From Micrasema longulum (lineage: Eukaryota; Arthropoda; Insecta; Trichoptera; Brachycentridae), in assembly GCA_022494885.1 (NCBI GenBank), contig JAGVSM010000516.1:1-64000 (forward strand): a stretch of DNA of 64,000 bases, in the 5' to 3' direction. Positions 32,745 through 43,918 of the stretch are shown piece by piece (positions within the stretch are counted from its first letter, which is position 1; each line of letters opens with the position of its first letter). A model generated the notes under the pieces. It had not been told where the DNA came from. It ran no database searches and saw nothing but the letters and a program-made list of their open reading frames with translations. The position numbers and the translations under genes are program-made.

Positions 32745-34015
32745 TCCTGCTCAATTAGTCAGGCGTATGGTGAAACGATAAACAAAGGTGACGCGTATGC
32801 AAAATGACATGCTGAATAGAACTTACAGTTGACCGATGTAAACAATTCGTGATTTTTACTGTTTTACTTGATTTGCTTGTCAAAGTCAACATGATCTGAC
32901 GTGATGTAACGTGACGATACTTGTTTTCTCCGCTGGTCATTCCTTTCTTTTGGAAACGACTTTTTAGCTCGGGTTTGTATGGAGTGTTATCTCTTTATAT
33001 TATATCTCAATGCTAAAAACACGTATTCGTGTATTTCTCCATGAATGCTACAAACAGGCAAGTCGTGATTTATTAAAATCATATTACGAGATTTTGAATG
33101 CATAGATTCTCTTTTTGTAGCATTTGTGAAGGATGATCAGAAAATGCATTTTAGTGGATAGCTCACAAATTAATGCAGATTTTGAAGTTCCCTTATTGTA
33201 GTTATTACTTTTTTGAAATGAAAAATGCTTTTTTATTTATTTTCGTCATCGAATTCATAAATATAGTGTGAAACATATTTTGTATTTACAGAAATGGTTT
33301 TTAAGCTGCGACAAAGCCTTTTAAATTCCATTTAATTGAACGTCAGACCTTTCAGTTTGTACGTATTTACACGCTTCAAACAATTTCGACTTGCTTCGGT
33401 AATCATTTTCAACGCAACGGGGTGGTTATAGGGCTTAACAAAAAACGGCCTACTTGGCAATGTAATTAAATGGTGTATTCGCGTACTTCTTTATTTGTTT
33501 TGGCAACAATCCTTAAAGTGAAACTTGAAGCCAATCCAAAAAGGTTTAATGTTAATGAAAAAACCTTCCGGAAAAGTCAGCTTACTTTTGATGAATCTAT
33601 CTAATTAATTAAGTGTTTTATGGCTACTGAATTAAATCTGTGCAAGTTACATTTTGTCCATTTATTGGATTGGCGTTATGTTTGTAGAACTCCATATTAT
33701 AAATTAATATTGAACGCTTACTTAATATAAAAATGTAATGTAATTTTTTTCAAAACACAAATCTAAATACTTAAATTCCCTTAAACTTAACTTAATTTAA
33801 AAGTATTTACCTAGAAATGTATAATTGTATATAAGGACCTTAAGGCTGCTTAATTTTAACATTTATTTAAAAATACCCTAGCGGAACAATTGTCCGATTT
33901 TTTCTTAAGATTAAAATTTTAACATTTTGCTGTCGTAAAAAAAATATAGAGCTTCAGTTGATTGTTATAAATGTTTCATTAGCACAAATTATTTTTAAAC
34001 ACATATTCAATTGAA
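32745..34015. other. Unassigned stretch
   Basis: No repeat or gene was recognised. The 61-codon frame at 32755-32940 has no motif. Confidence 0.45.
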
Positions 34016-34016
34016 T

Positions 34017-34410
34017 AAAGAAGTTTGGTGTTTTTTTTAAATATTTTTGTTTTGTTAACTAAATATCAAACTTAGCTTATTTAAAAAAAATATATTTCTA
34101 CGTATCGTATTATCGGCTCTATGATTTTTTAAGGTTTTGTAATTTTAAAATTACTCTGTGTGTGGCGTCACAAGTTATGTTCTGTGAGTTCTGCCAATTG
34201 GTGAATTGGCTTTCAATTAATTGAAAATCTATCAAAATACTCGGTATTTTGACAACACTGATTCATAAAATACTGGTTTTTATCAAAATCATTTTTATTC
34301 TTTCTTTCATAGATTTTCAAGAAACTTCGCATACACTTTAATGCTCTTATTTTTACCGCGCGTAAGAAAACATCTTTTATATCAAATTTCCCGCAACACT
34401 CAACTTTTTC
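34017..34410 (-). mobile_element. Family B TIR element, reverse orientation
   Basis: Both ends are visible: AAGAAGTTTGGTG at the left and CACTCAACTTTTTC at the right, inverted relative to each other. On the minus strand the interior shows AAATCATAGAGCCGATAATA, CTTGTGACGCCACACACAGA and AAGAAAGAATAAAAATGATT. Confidence 0.6.
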
Positions 34411-34414
34411 ATTT

Positions 34415-35285
34415 TACCTTACTAAGAGTACATGAGGATAGCTGCAACAAAACGTTATGGTATTTAAAAAAACACATTTCTGTTAAACATTATATTTAAC
34501 AGTATTGAAGTTTAAACATTGTAAAGTTATAAGTCTTATGAAAAACTTTAAAACAAAAGTTACTACCTTTAAACAAGATCTGGTCTAGCTAGTTCTTTTG
34601 GTTTTGAATTAAATGTCAAGGTCACGTAAAAACCCGGCTGGCGGTTAAAGAATGACGCAATGAGCATGAGTTGTCATAATTTTAGGATGCTCAGGGTAAA
34701 AAGCGGTGTGACTTTTCTTCATTAACACGTATTCCCGTATTTCCTCTATAGAATATGGCACTAGAATAGTGATTTTTGCACGATTTTGATTTTAGCACGA
34801 CGAGGACTATTAACTCATGCTATAAGGAGATAAAACAAAAAACTAACCCTTTTTACGAATACATAAATGCCTTTAAAAAGTCTAAAATAAATAACGTGTC
34901 TCCTTATTTACGAGAAAACGTTTGTACCAGCAGACAAGCCAACGTCCAGGCAGGACAACGTCTATTTGGTCCACCATTAGTTAATAAAAATAGAAAATAC
35001 TTTTGGATAAAACAAACTCCGGCTCATATAGTTTTTTTTTATTATTGTTAAGCAGTTTAGGGATCATAAAATATTGCAAAAAAATCATCATATTTAATTA
35101 TATGTAATAAATAGTTTAAAGCGACTTTGAATATGAACGCCAATAGTTAAACTTTGTACATAGGGCATAGTTAAAAACACAATAGTTACAAATATATTTA
35201 GAAGTTTATCTATAAAAAAATAGAAAATTCACACAATCACATAGGTTATATTTAGTTTCTTCTAAAATATAAGACGAGCGATCTT
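34415..35285. other. Unassigned stretch
   Basis: The 91-codon plus frame at 34776-35051 has no recognised domain. No shared repeat was seen. Confidence 0.45.
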
Positions 35286-35289
35286 TTAA

Positions 35290-35540
35290 ATTAAAAAATT
35301 GGGAATACTCAGTGACGGGTTTCATTGCTTTCGCGACATCTTCGTGACTAGTATCTTTATTGAGGAGTTCAATGTATTTATACAAAACAGAGGTAAAAAT
35401 AGAGAATTCAAAATAACACGAATGTATCACTCGTCTTTTATTCCTATAATAAATTACAATAAACTCCCATTAAGAATGTTCACTAACAGACTTGAATGTT
35501 TCTCAAATATAGTCTTTTTTGTGCATTGTATCACTCTAGG
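35290..35540. repeat. Repeat K with adjoining LINE-like end
   Basis: On the minus strand the block reads AATAAAGATACTAGTCACGA then GCGAAAGCAATGAAACCCGT (protein sense KDTSHEDVAKAMKPVTEYSQ). The same block recurs at 45635-45720, 52005-52090, 55370-55455 and 61488-61570. On the plus strand 35299-35547 reads IIPIINYNKLPLRMF-like sequence, resembling a LINE 'YN.LP' end. Which strand was coding is unresolved. Confidence 0.45.
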
Positions 35541-35549
35541 TTTTTAATT

Positions 35550-36065
35550 TACATGGAGTTATTTTTTCTCGTTGTCAAATTTTAAAATGAAGATTCAATC
35601 AAAAAGACTCCATTATTCTTGACTAACAACAATTTATTCGCACCTATTAAAAAATGTTTTGCGCTAATCGTATTATAAACTGATACAAACTGAATCATCT
35701 TGTAATAATATTATTTTACATCTTGTTTGTTTTATCATGGCTTATAATGAAAATTTAATTATAAATTAGGGAAGTTAGCAAGAATTTCAAATATTCCATT
35801 TCTATGTTAGGGGGGATTTCGAAATGCAAAGTTCCTAGTTATCATGCACGGCGCAATAAGTACTCGAAGTGAGATGAGATTATATTGAATCGCCGAGTGC
35901 AGATTGCTATTACCATAAATCGCTTTACATCCTACCTATATTGAACTACCTGATTTCAGGACCACTTAAATATTTTTCTTCAAACTTTTGGACCCTATAA
36001 AACATTATCGTTAAATTACCTCATTGCACAAGAGGAAGAAAACATTTATTATTTTGTCATTTAAA
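35550..36065. other. Unassigned stretch
   Basis: Nothing recognised. Confidence 0.45.
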
Positions 36066-36069
36066 AAAA

Positions 36070-36170
36070 ACATTTGATCAGATCCGAGGTTCAAACCTCG
36101 CTCAACTACAATTTGAATCGAAATATTTGTGTAAATCATAAGAACGCATATATTTATTTTCCTCATAAAA
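36070..36170 (+). mobile_element. SINE-2, 3' part
   Basis: It has a B-box-like GAGGTTCAAACCTCG followed by the SINE-2 body TGTGTAAATCATAAGAACGC, as at 655-710. The head upstream is lost. Confidence 0.5.
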
Positions 36171-36212
36171 ATCATATCTGAAGGGCATAACCACATTCGC
36201 CGGTCGATCAAT

Positions 36213-36420
36213 ATGTCGGCCTCGTGGCGTAGATCTCAGCGCGTTTGCCTACCATGCAACAGGTCTTTGGTTCGATTCTTGACATGGTTGACAAGAAATA
36301 TTAAGTGTTAGTTAGTTTTTGCATTAGAATATTTCATAGTCCTCGGACAGCATCTGAAACGTAAGGCTGATCATCTTACCTTCATGCAACAAAAATGAAA
36401 TGATAATAATGATAGCAACT
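36213..36420 (+). mobile_element. SINE-1, near full-length copy
   Basis: The head GGCCTCGTGGCGTAGATCTC, CTACCATGCAACAGG and GGTTCGATTCTTG is followed by the linker ATTAGAATATTTCATAGTCC and the body CTGAAACGTAAGGCTGATCA. The last body block is lost. Confidence 0.65.
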
Positions 36421-36424
36421 TTTT

Positions 36425-36660
36425 ATGAATGCTGCGCTAAAATAATCTATGACTTTTATAAATTACAGACATTACTTATACATATGAACGTGGTGTCATA
36501 CCACGTTGATAAAACAATGAAATATATTATTGCAAATGGATTTCGTTGATTCTTACTCATTTAATCGACTTATTGGGATATTTAATTATTTAATTAAAAT
36601 TAAAGTAACTTTGTTTTTTTAAATTCATCACTTCGGTTTTTTTTTATTTTTAAAGTGGTT
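36425..36660. other. Unassigned short stretch
   Basis: Nothing recognised. Confidence 0.4.
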
Positions 36661-36689
36661 CATGAAAAACAAAGTGACTTCCTTCTTGT

Positions 36690-36865
36690 TTTCCACATCC
36701 GCTCCTAAGTGGAGCATATGGATATCATTAGTTGCCTCAAGGAGACCTTATTGCCAGCCAGCATTTTCGCCTTCCCTTAAGTCAATCCAGCGGCAGCGCC
36801 CCTTAGTTCCGCCAAATAACGTCGAAAGATCGCCATCGAGGCCTTCCAGGACAGCGTGAGGCTGC
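36690..36865 (-). mobile_element. Probable LINE-X 3' end fragment
   Basis: On the minus strand, ATATGCTCCACTTAGGAGCG followed by GATGTGG closely resembles the end of the LINE-X C-terminal ORF at 44696-45052 (ATATGCTCCAACTAGGGAGC then GGACATGG). Upstream, GRCRWIDLRE-like sequence fits the same region of the protein. The 65-codon plus-strand frame here is antisense to this and is not a gene. Confidence 0.45.
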
Positions 36866-36984
36866 TGGTTACATCAGCGTTATTTAAATTTATTTATTCA
36901 AAATGATCCACAAAGGTAGTGCTTTAAACATAAAAATCGGATATTTTTTTGTCTACCGTATTCAATCACATCAATTAGATTTAA

Positions 36985-37145
36985 ACTGGCAGCCTCCGTT
37001 GTGTACTGGTTAAGACGGTTGACTCACGCAAGGTTCTTGGTTTGATTCCCGGTGAGATTGATCATGATTTTTTTCAAGCTCGGTGTTACAATTTACCACT
37101 TTAACTGGGATCCTGGCCTATTGTGGAGGAATAATAAATCAAATT
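36985..37145 (+). mobile_element. SINE-3 copy (tRNA-like head)
   Basis: The head GTGTACTGGTTAAGACGGTT and B box GGTTTGATTCCCGG precede a body with GGGATCCTGGCCTATTGTGG and an AATAATAAATC end. It is related to 4199-4330. Confidence 0.55.
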
Positions 37146-37299
37146 TTAAAAAATCGTTTGATGCTGACAATAATATTCTACAAAAAAAAGGATCATTCTT
37201 ATTATTAAAAAAAGACAATTGAATGCCTGTTTTTTTTTTCATTTATATTATATCATATTTTTAAGTCATTTATTCTGTAGTATTTTTATTTTTACAAAC

Positions 37300-37450
37300 T
37301 TATTGCATAGTTAAGTAAACATATTTAATACCAGAGAATCTGTAAATTTTAAAACCCGTGAATTAGAAAATAAATACGGTGCGTCCTCTGGTTAGGACAG
37401 TCTCCATCTAACATGCCTTAGCCTGTTCGAGATGCAGATTTTTAATGTTT
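37300..37450 (+). repeat. Family G hairpin repeat, copy 3
   Basis: It shares ACTTATTGCATAGTTAAGTA, ATACGGTGCGTCCTCTGGTT and AGGACAGTCTCCATCTAACA with the other two copies. Confidence 0.55.
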
Positions 37451-37454
37451 AAAA

Positions 37455-38260
37455 ATATAAGAAGTTTAATATTTATATAACAACTTAATTATAAATGCAC
37501 AGCTTATCAAATCTAAGAATTTAATAATCATTTTGATATAAACGTGAAATAAATATTAGTGCTAAGAATACATGATATTACTTAAACATTAATAATAGGT
37601 ATGGCCAAATACATAATATAAACACAAATGTAAAGTCATGTAATATATAGGAATATAAACAATATACGTACCAACTATATAAAGTAATACGTTTATTAAT
37701 CTATATACATTTTTCAAAAAAATCTCTCGCTACACTATTTATAAATGAAGTTTTTTTTTTTTTAATTTCGAGTCTTGATATTTACTATTAAACTGTTAAA
37801 TATTTTTGGAGCAATTACTTGATTATTTTTTGGTTTTGAAGTTAAAATGTTGAATTTATGTGCCGTCGTCCTGATGCAAGCGTCGAATATGATGAGCCTA
37901 GGCTGGGCGTCCAAACACTATCAGATTATGATCCGATTATACCGACTAGTAAATTATGATCTCTCGCGTCATGTAAAGATTGAAGCTCACAGCTTATGGA
38001 AAGCTTTGGAAGCAGCTTTATGGATTTTAGACCCATCAATAAACTATTTCCACATAATGTAATGTTCTTACTTTATTGTTTATTTTCAAAATTAATTTCG
38101 ATAAGTTTATTTTAGTTACTTTACCGTGGGTTTTAATTTTTTGAATTGGCGTTATTTACTAATTAAGAAATATTTGTTACTAATTATTGAAATGTATACT
38201 TCAAAAAACGTACGTGTTTATACAAACAAATAACTTGTTTTTTTTTTATACGCACAAGTG
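37455..38260. other. Unassigned stretch with a possible old LINE end
   Basis: A minus-strand reading near 37760-37850 gives IAPKIFNSLIVNIKT, which could be an eroded LINE 'yN.LP..iK' end. The 71-codon plus frame at 37847-38062 has no recognised domain. Confidence 0.35.
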
Positions 38261-38264
38261 ACTT

Positions 38265-38785
38265 TTCAATAAAATATTCTACTCACTCTGGAGTATCAAA
38301 GACAATGGTAATCTCAAAACATTTTTTAAAACTTTTTTACAGTCAGTAGTTACTTATGGTATACTTGGCTGGGGAGGTTGCACGGCGCGGCGTCTATCAT
38401 GAACCTTCAACGTACAAAAACTAATTCTTAGAACGATGCTTCAATGTCTCCTAACTTCCCTATCGGATACATTGTTTCAATTTATTACGATACTGGATAT
38501 CAGACATTTTTTTAATGAGTCGTTGACACATTTCTGGTCATGTGGTTAAAAGTAGAGATCCCAGCAAAATGCTCGTACGAGATTTTCCATAAATTTAAAT
38601 TATTTTATACTAAAAACACGTATGACTTTTGCTCAGAGAAATTTCTCTTTTGTAGCCGCAAGAGTTTTTAATGTCCTGGATGAACATATTAGGTCCTCCA
38701 AAACGAAAGCCATTTTCAGGAGAGATTTACAAGTTAAATATTTGTCTAAGGGAAGAGACCGTTAAAGATTTATACATAAATACGT
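38265..38785 (+). mobile_element. Jockey-like LINE 3' part, same family as 11150-12074
   Basis: Readable pieces are SVVTYGILGWGGCTARR, LQLILDIRHFF-like sequence, KTRMTFAQRN and RVFNVLDEHIRSSKTKAIFR. They occur in the same order as GWGGCA, DMRQLYLKE and TRTTLAQR of the element at 11150-12074. Frameshifts and stops are frequent. The stop of the C-terminus lies at about 38763. Its 3' UTR appears to resume at about 39295-39415 after an insertion. Confidence 0.65.
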
Positions 38786-39290
38786 ATTTTTTATTTTTAT
38801 TTATTTTTATTTATTAGGGAAAAACAACAGTTGTTATATAAGAATACAAAATATTAAAAATATTACATACATTCAGTTAAAGTTTTTCACAAATATAATG
38901 AGAGAACATGTTACACAGCAAAGAGAATAATATATTATTTAAGACATGAGAAAAAAGAGAGCTCGTAAGAAGGTTAAGGGATGAGGAAATAGAGTGAAAG
39001 AGTGGAGGAGTAGAGGAGAGGGATTTTCATAATAAAGTTGACCAATTCAAAATTTTGATATTATAATTAAATAAACACAATTAAGGGAACATACACTTAT
39101 TACACACTGACAAATGTTTCATTTTACAGTATTTCAAAAAGTTTTTTTTGAAGTCACAAAATTTTGTTTTAAATATATCTAAATGGGGACAGAGTAAATT
39201 AAATTTATTTATAAAGTCATACTTAGCGCGTTGATCAAATGTTTATTGAAATTTATGTTTATAAAATATTTTTTACTCGTAGTATACTTT
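38786..39290 (-). mobile_element. LINE 3' UTR-like insert
   Basis: The left edge is TTTTTATTTTTATTTATT, an A-rich tail on the minus strand. AAAACAACAGTTGTTATATA recalls the UTR motif at 9225 and 39815. It lies between the stop of the plus-strand LINE and that LINE's probable UTR. ACGTATTTTT occurs at both sides (38784 and 39388), but the right copy lies beyond the probable end of the insert. Confidence 0.4.
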
Positions 39291-39294
39291 AATA

Positions 39295-39420
39295 ATATGG
39301 ATGCTTCCACTTTTTAATTTGTTGAATCCCGACTCAAAACAGGTCTTTTGGCCTCATTGAGCTTGGGAAACGTTCATTTTTTTGTAGTACGTATTTTTAT
39401 ATGAATAAATAAATACAAAA
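39295..39420 (+). mobile_element. Probable 3' UTR and tail of the 38265 LINE
   Basis: CCCGACTCAAAACAGGTCTT and CATTGAGCTTGGGAAACG resemble the UTR at 11970-12020 (CCATCTCAACACAGGACTCT, CATAAAGTTGGGACTTATG). It ends in ATGAATAAATAAATAC. Confidence 0.45.
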
Positions 39421-39424
39421 CAGT

Positions 39425-39800
39425 TTGTATAAATATTGAAAAAAAAAGTGAGGAAATAACTATATTGTACATGTTATGATAAAGAAACAAGTTTTATAAA
39501 AATCAACAAAAATGAGTTTAAAAAAATAGGTATATGTTTATGCATTTACAAATTGTTAGAATAGTACCTGTGTAGATCGTTAAATTTTTTTTAGGGATGA
39601 TTTTCATTTACACGACTCAAATTAAATATATCAATATGAGAGGTACATTTATTTCCTAGATAGGGTATATTTTACGCGTTATAGGTAAGTTATGAAGATA
39701 GTTGGTTTGTGAGAGGTGACTATGATATAGCACATTTTGGTCTAGTTCTTTGCGTCGATATGTTAATATTTATTCAGTCAAGGAGGCCACAACAATCGAA
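39425..39800. other. Unassigned AT-rich stretch
   Basis: Nothing recognised. Confidence 0.45.
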
Positions 39801-39804
39801 TACA

Positions 39805-40700
39805 TACATCTAAAGCCAATTACAACAGTTATATGAAGAAACATGTGTACAAGAAACTGCACAAAAATAACATAAAAGTATGTTACAAAGACAAACAAGG
39901 CCAACAAAATAATGTAATTTAATTTATTTTAAAACACGACTAACATATAAGACTTAAGCTAATCCATGCCAATCAATCTTCATCCCACACTATTTTACTG
40001 GCGAAGAGATATATAAAAATTCGGAAGATCTATCTCAAAGAATAAGAAGTTGTGTGGCGGATTGACTTATCTACACGTTTTAGACATTGGGGTATAAAAA
40101 CAAAAGTTGCTCTTAGAAGATTTGATAAATAGCAGATTTTGGCTTCTGGTGACATGGTTGGAAACATTAAAAGAAATTGATAGCAACGGAAATGGGAGAT
40201 CACTTACAGCATTGAGTATTTTAAAAATGCATTTAAAGGTCCATCTAAGTTTTACGTTTCTCCTATGAAGACAGATTAAGAGATTGCTTTTTTATCTAGA
40301 ATTAATGATATTAAACCTTAAACCACTTATTTTCTTACGATTCTTCAAAATAAGTTAATTCAACAGCTCTATTAAAGGTGTGAAATTATATTGCTCTATT
40401 GGAATACCTCATTTGAAGTTAACAAATCTAAAAAAAAAATATTTGGACTCTTTCAACATTTTTAATGTAGATTTTATAAACAACAGACAATATAGTAGAT
40501 AGAGTTATATTCCAACTGAGTTCTAACCAAGGATATGAATATACAAAAGTTATATTTACTACTTTAACAGATCGTGATGAATGTTTGTGTTGAGAAAAGT
40601 GATATTTTTAAAATATTTTTCATAAGACTTATTCTCAGTACTATTTCTAAGGAGATCATTATTTTATTATTCGCTCCTTCCCTCCCAATAATTCCGTACA
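39805..40700 (-). mobile_element. Degenerate LINE, 3' UTR and RT C-terminus
   Basis: The left part shares AGCCAATTACAACAGTTATA and CATGCCAATCAATCTTCATC with 9225-9455. Further right the minus strand reads FVYSYPWLELSWNITL and IYIKNVERVQIFF, which match 'ysLVRs.LEY...iW' and 'IE.vQ..Fl' of the RT C-terminus. Stops and frame changes are abundant. The catalytic core is not recognisable. Confidence 0.55.
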
Positions 40701-40704
40701 GGAG

Positions 40705-41145
40705 TAATGAATGAAAAGAAGAACAGTAGGCTTATTTTCTTTTTTTTTTCTTTTTTTCTTTACTCAGTATGTTTTCTATTCTTGTAAATATATGTTGATG
40801 GCTCAGTTTCAAAGAGCGATAACTAAAGAATTTGAATTTTCGTCTCATATTATTCATCATATTAAAAAAACACTCCTTTTCAATCAAACTAAGGTACAAC
40901 TAAAAAAAAAAACATTTTCCTTTATAAGACAGATGTTTTCATGTGGAAATAAATAAAGTTAACAATCTCTCAGCCAATAAACGAATAAAAACATTGTGAT
41001 ACTTTGCATAACAACTTTAAACCTAAAACTGGTAAGCATTGTGTATATATTTCACATGAATATATACACGTATACTTCACTTAAGGTAATATAAATTGGT
41101 TACGTCACATTTATTTTATGTGTTTAGCACATTTACTAGGTTGAA
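40705..41145. other. Unassigned AT-rich stretch
   Basis: The 81-codon frame at 40711-40956 is low-complexity (Phe and Lys rich) and not supported as a gene. Confidence 0.45.
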
Positions 41146-41149
41146 GCGT

Positions 41150-41560
41150 TCATATTTATTTGCTACCTACTGGACCCTGATTAAGATGTTGCAATTCCTA
41201 CCTTCGGTTTCCAATATTGTTTCCGGCTCCAATAATTACAACTAAACTCTCATCGTTTGTGCATGTGGCTTTAATATTCTCACCACGATCGCGAATAAGT
41301 TATTTATGCGATCAATTATTCACTTTATCTACGGTGTCGTGTAATTGCATACAATAATCAAGAAACCAGTGACCCTTTTTCCTGACTACAGGATCTAATC
41401 CTGCCTGCCGCGATAGAAGTTCCGAACAATAAGGTGCTGGAACCCTAGTACAAGGTAGGTAATAGCATTCATTGTATTGGGGTTCGGTGGTTCCGCGAAC
41501 CAGACCACGTCGAGCGTTCATCTGCCAACTGGCAAGTGGTGCAATCATAAATAATTATTT
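41150..41560. other. Single-copy segment with higher GC
   Basis: Composition is more balanced than in the flanks and no repeat is shared with the window. A 78-codon minus frame at 41312-41548 has a Cys-containing, non-low-complexity composition (NECYYLPCTRVPAPYCSELL) but no recognised domain. It could be an exon, a conserved non-coding element or an unrecognised repeat. Confidence 0.3.
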
Positions 41561-41564
41561 TTAA

Positions 41565-42088
41565 CAAATCAATTTACAGTATGTCAAAACTTTAGTCAGC
41601 CATTTCCCAAAAGTAAAATAATTTCTAGTCAGTGTGGAACTGAACCATCGATACAATACGCGTATTCTTTTTTTTCATATCTGATTTGTTCATAAAAATA
41701 TGCCTTTTCACGTGCTGATCAGTTTAATAACTGTTATCACTTAGTAATAAGTGTAATCACTTAGATATTTTAAAGTATCAAATTCTTAAGTTTACGTTTG
41801 TCAACATCTTTTTATAATCTAAATTACGTTAAATTTTGCAAAAAAATAACATTTTATCGGTCAATTAATTACTTTTTTAATTATTTTCTTCACGTGTTTT
41901 TCTCTTTCGTTACTGAATTTGGCTAGTATTTATTTGACAAGACAGTACGGAAACAATTCTAATGGCTCATAAAGATAACATCGTAATGACGGAAGGAATG
42001 ACTTTTCTTTTAATTATCGTCTTATCTACCGCCATTTTAACTTTGAGTTAGAGACAGAGTTATTTATTATTAAAATAAGATAACATAG
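41565..42088. other. Unassigned AT-rich stretch
   Basis: Nothing recognised. Confidence 0.45.
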
Positions 42089-42091
42089 TAA

Positions 42092-42378
42092 AATTAACAT
42101 ATTACAACAGAGATGAAGACAATTTAAGAGAAGGTAATTTATAAATCTATGCATCTACAGGGCTTATGACCTGTCATCGGCTGGTTTAAGTGGCCACTTT
42201 ACACACTGTGTAACATTCACCATTCTGTCCATATTTGAACATCTATATTCCTTAAATTCTTTCATCTGTTAATATTTGTGAAGTTAAAGAGCTGAAACCT
42301 TTATTCGTGTGGGTGAGATTAATTTTATTGAGTAAAATTACTTACCAATATTTTTGACAATTACAATATTTTTGTGTA
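42092..42378 (+). mobile_element. Family A, partial copy
   Basis: It runs from ATTACAACAGAGATGAAGAC through CTACAGGGCTTATGACCTGT and ACACACTGTGTAACATTCAC to GTGTGGGTGAGATTAATTT. The 3' terminus is missing. It is among the closest copies to the apparent consensus. Confidence 0.65.
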
Positions 42379-42589
42379 ACATAAGAAAGAGAAAATAAAA
42401 TATTATGTAAAAGATTAGATGGTATTGTTTTTATAGAAATTAAAAAAGGAAATAAAAAAATGTTTGAAAAAACATAAAAATATTCCTTATAAAGGGCAAC
42501 AAAATATATCATAGAAAAAAAGAGTTCATAAAAAAAATATATTTAAAATTTAATGTAAATACGTATGTGCGAATATATATGTATATATG

Positions 42590-42778
42590 TGTGTGAATGT
42601 ATGGTTATGAATGCATTACAAGTGCCCCGACTCAACACGGATTTTCTAGCGAGTCGGAGCAAGTTCACAGACATGGGTCGTTCCTGATTGTGTCGCTATA
42701 AACTGTGTCTCTGTCCTTAACAAATGTATGTATAATGTAATTAATAAATAAAAATAAATAAATAAAAATATATTTAGT
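42590..42778 (+). mobile_element. LINE 3' UTR with A-rich tail
   Basis: CCCCGACTCAACACGGATTT and GCGAGTCGGAGC, which can pair around CGACTC/GAGTCG, resemble the Jockey-like UTRs elsewhere. The sequence ends in AATAAATAAAAATAAATAAATAAAAAT. No coding part remains. The minus 64-codon frame over it is mostly antisense. Confidence 0.5.
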
Positions 42779-42840
42779 TTAAATCCAGAATAATGCTTTA
42801 AAGATATAATTAATTTATCGAGTACAAGTTTTTTAAACAA

Positions 42841-43893
42841 TATTTTTTTTTTATTTTTTATTTATTTACAATTTTAAAATGTCTGGTGTTATATTTATGT
42901 ATGTCAGCATTTTTGACTAATATTATGTCGTCGTCTTGTATGTTTCCCAGTGTTATTTTGTGCACAATTTTTAAGGTCTCAATTTTAGTCAAGTAGTTTA
43001 TGTCAAACTGGTGTGTTTTTTTTTGTACAGTTCAGTCGTAGAGGTCAGGTAGGGTAGGTTGTATGTTAGTTTAAAATTTTTATTTTGTTGTCTTTGTATT
43101 CTTGTTATGTCTGTCTTGTTACCAGTTCCCCAGAAGGCGATCATGTAACTCAATTTACTTTTGACATAGGCTTCGTACATCATAATTTTTTCCTTTCTTG
43201 ATAAAATCTTTAATTTTGTAGAAGAGGCTATGTAGTGATGCCATTACTTTAGTGAGTCCGTCTATGTGTTTTGTCCATTTTAATTGTCTGTCCATTGTAA
43301 GCCCTAGGTAAGTCACATGTTCTAGTTCTTTAAGAGTTTCGTTGTTTATCATTATGTTCATGTTATGGTTCTTCTTTTGTGTTTCGAAATGTATTATATT
43401 GCATTTCTTGGCATTTAGTGTTAAGAAGTTTTTGTTTGTCCATTCTAATAGTTTTTGTTTGTCCATTGTTGATGGTTTTAGTCGTTTCAATGTCATTTTT
43501 GTTTTCATATAAAATTCCTAAGTCGTCCGCATAGATTGTTTTTTTTCCCCATTATGTCACTGTGTATTATGTCGTTAATGTATATTATATAAAACAATGG
43601 TCCTAATATTGATCCCTGAGGTACTCCAAATTGCATTGTTGTTATTTCACTTTTGTGTTCTTCAATTTTCGTAAACTGTTTTCTTCCTTGTAGATAGTTT
43701 TTAAATATTTTGAGAGCTTGTCCCTTAACTCCTGTATGTTTTAGTTTATCTAGAAGGGTATCTATGTGGACTGTGTCAAATGCCTTCTTGAAGTCTGAGT
43801 GCAGTATGAGTGCAGTCACTGTATTTCTTTTATCAATTTTGGTTTGTATAAAGTTGCAAACTGATGTCATTGCTGTGGAGGTACCCTTTCTTT
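42841..43893 (-). mobile_element. Truncated LINE insertion present only in unit A
   Basis: Unit B reads AAACAATTGAGGTAAGG without interruption at 53621-53637. Unit A has 1,053 bp between AAACAA and TTGAGGTAAGG. The insert has an A-rich 3' end (T-rich at 42841-42870 on the plus strand) and RT coding sequence on the minus strand. It is 5'-truncated in the RT domain. No target duplication is visible, so a small deletion at insertion is possible. Confidence 0.8.
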
Positions 43894-43918
43894 TTGAGGT
43901 AAGGTGGACTAAATACAA
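42998..43918 (-). pseudogene. Frameshifted LINE reverse transcriptase
   Basis: Three overlapping frames cover an RT domain. The first (43918-43505, 137 codons) has FKKAFDTVH at residues 43-51 and FGVPQGSILGPLFY at 97-110. The catalytic YADDLGIL block is readable at about 43510-43533, but one frame away, next to a T8 run at 43539-43546. The second frame (43508-43155, 117 codons) has VTYLGLTMDRQLKWTKH, and the third (43183-42998) has AYVKSKLSYMIAFWGTGN. At least two frameshifts separate them. The first eight or so codons of the first frame lie outside the insertion, in flanking sequence. The clade looks Jockey/CR1-like. Confidence 0.8.

Noticed and set aside
38784..39398. ACGTATTTTT direct repeats as a target duplication for the minus LINE insert
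   Set aside because: The sequence just left of the right-hand repeat looks like the 3' UTR of the surrounding plus-strand LINE, so the repeat lies outside the insert.
40711..40956. 81-codon ORF as a small secreted or membrane protein
   Set aside because: The Phe/Lys-rich reading comes from T and A runs and has no supporting motif.
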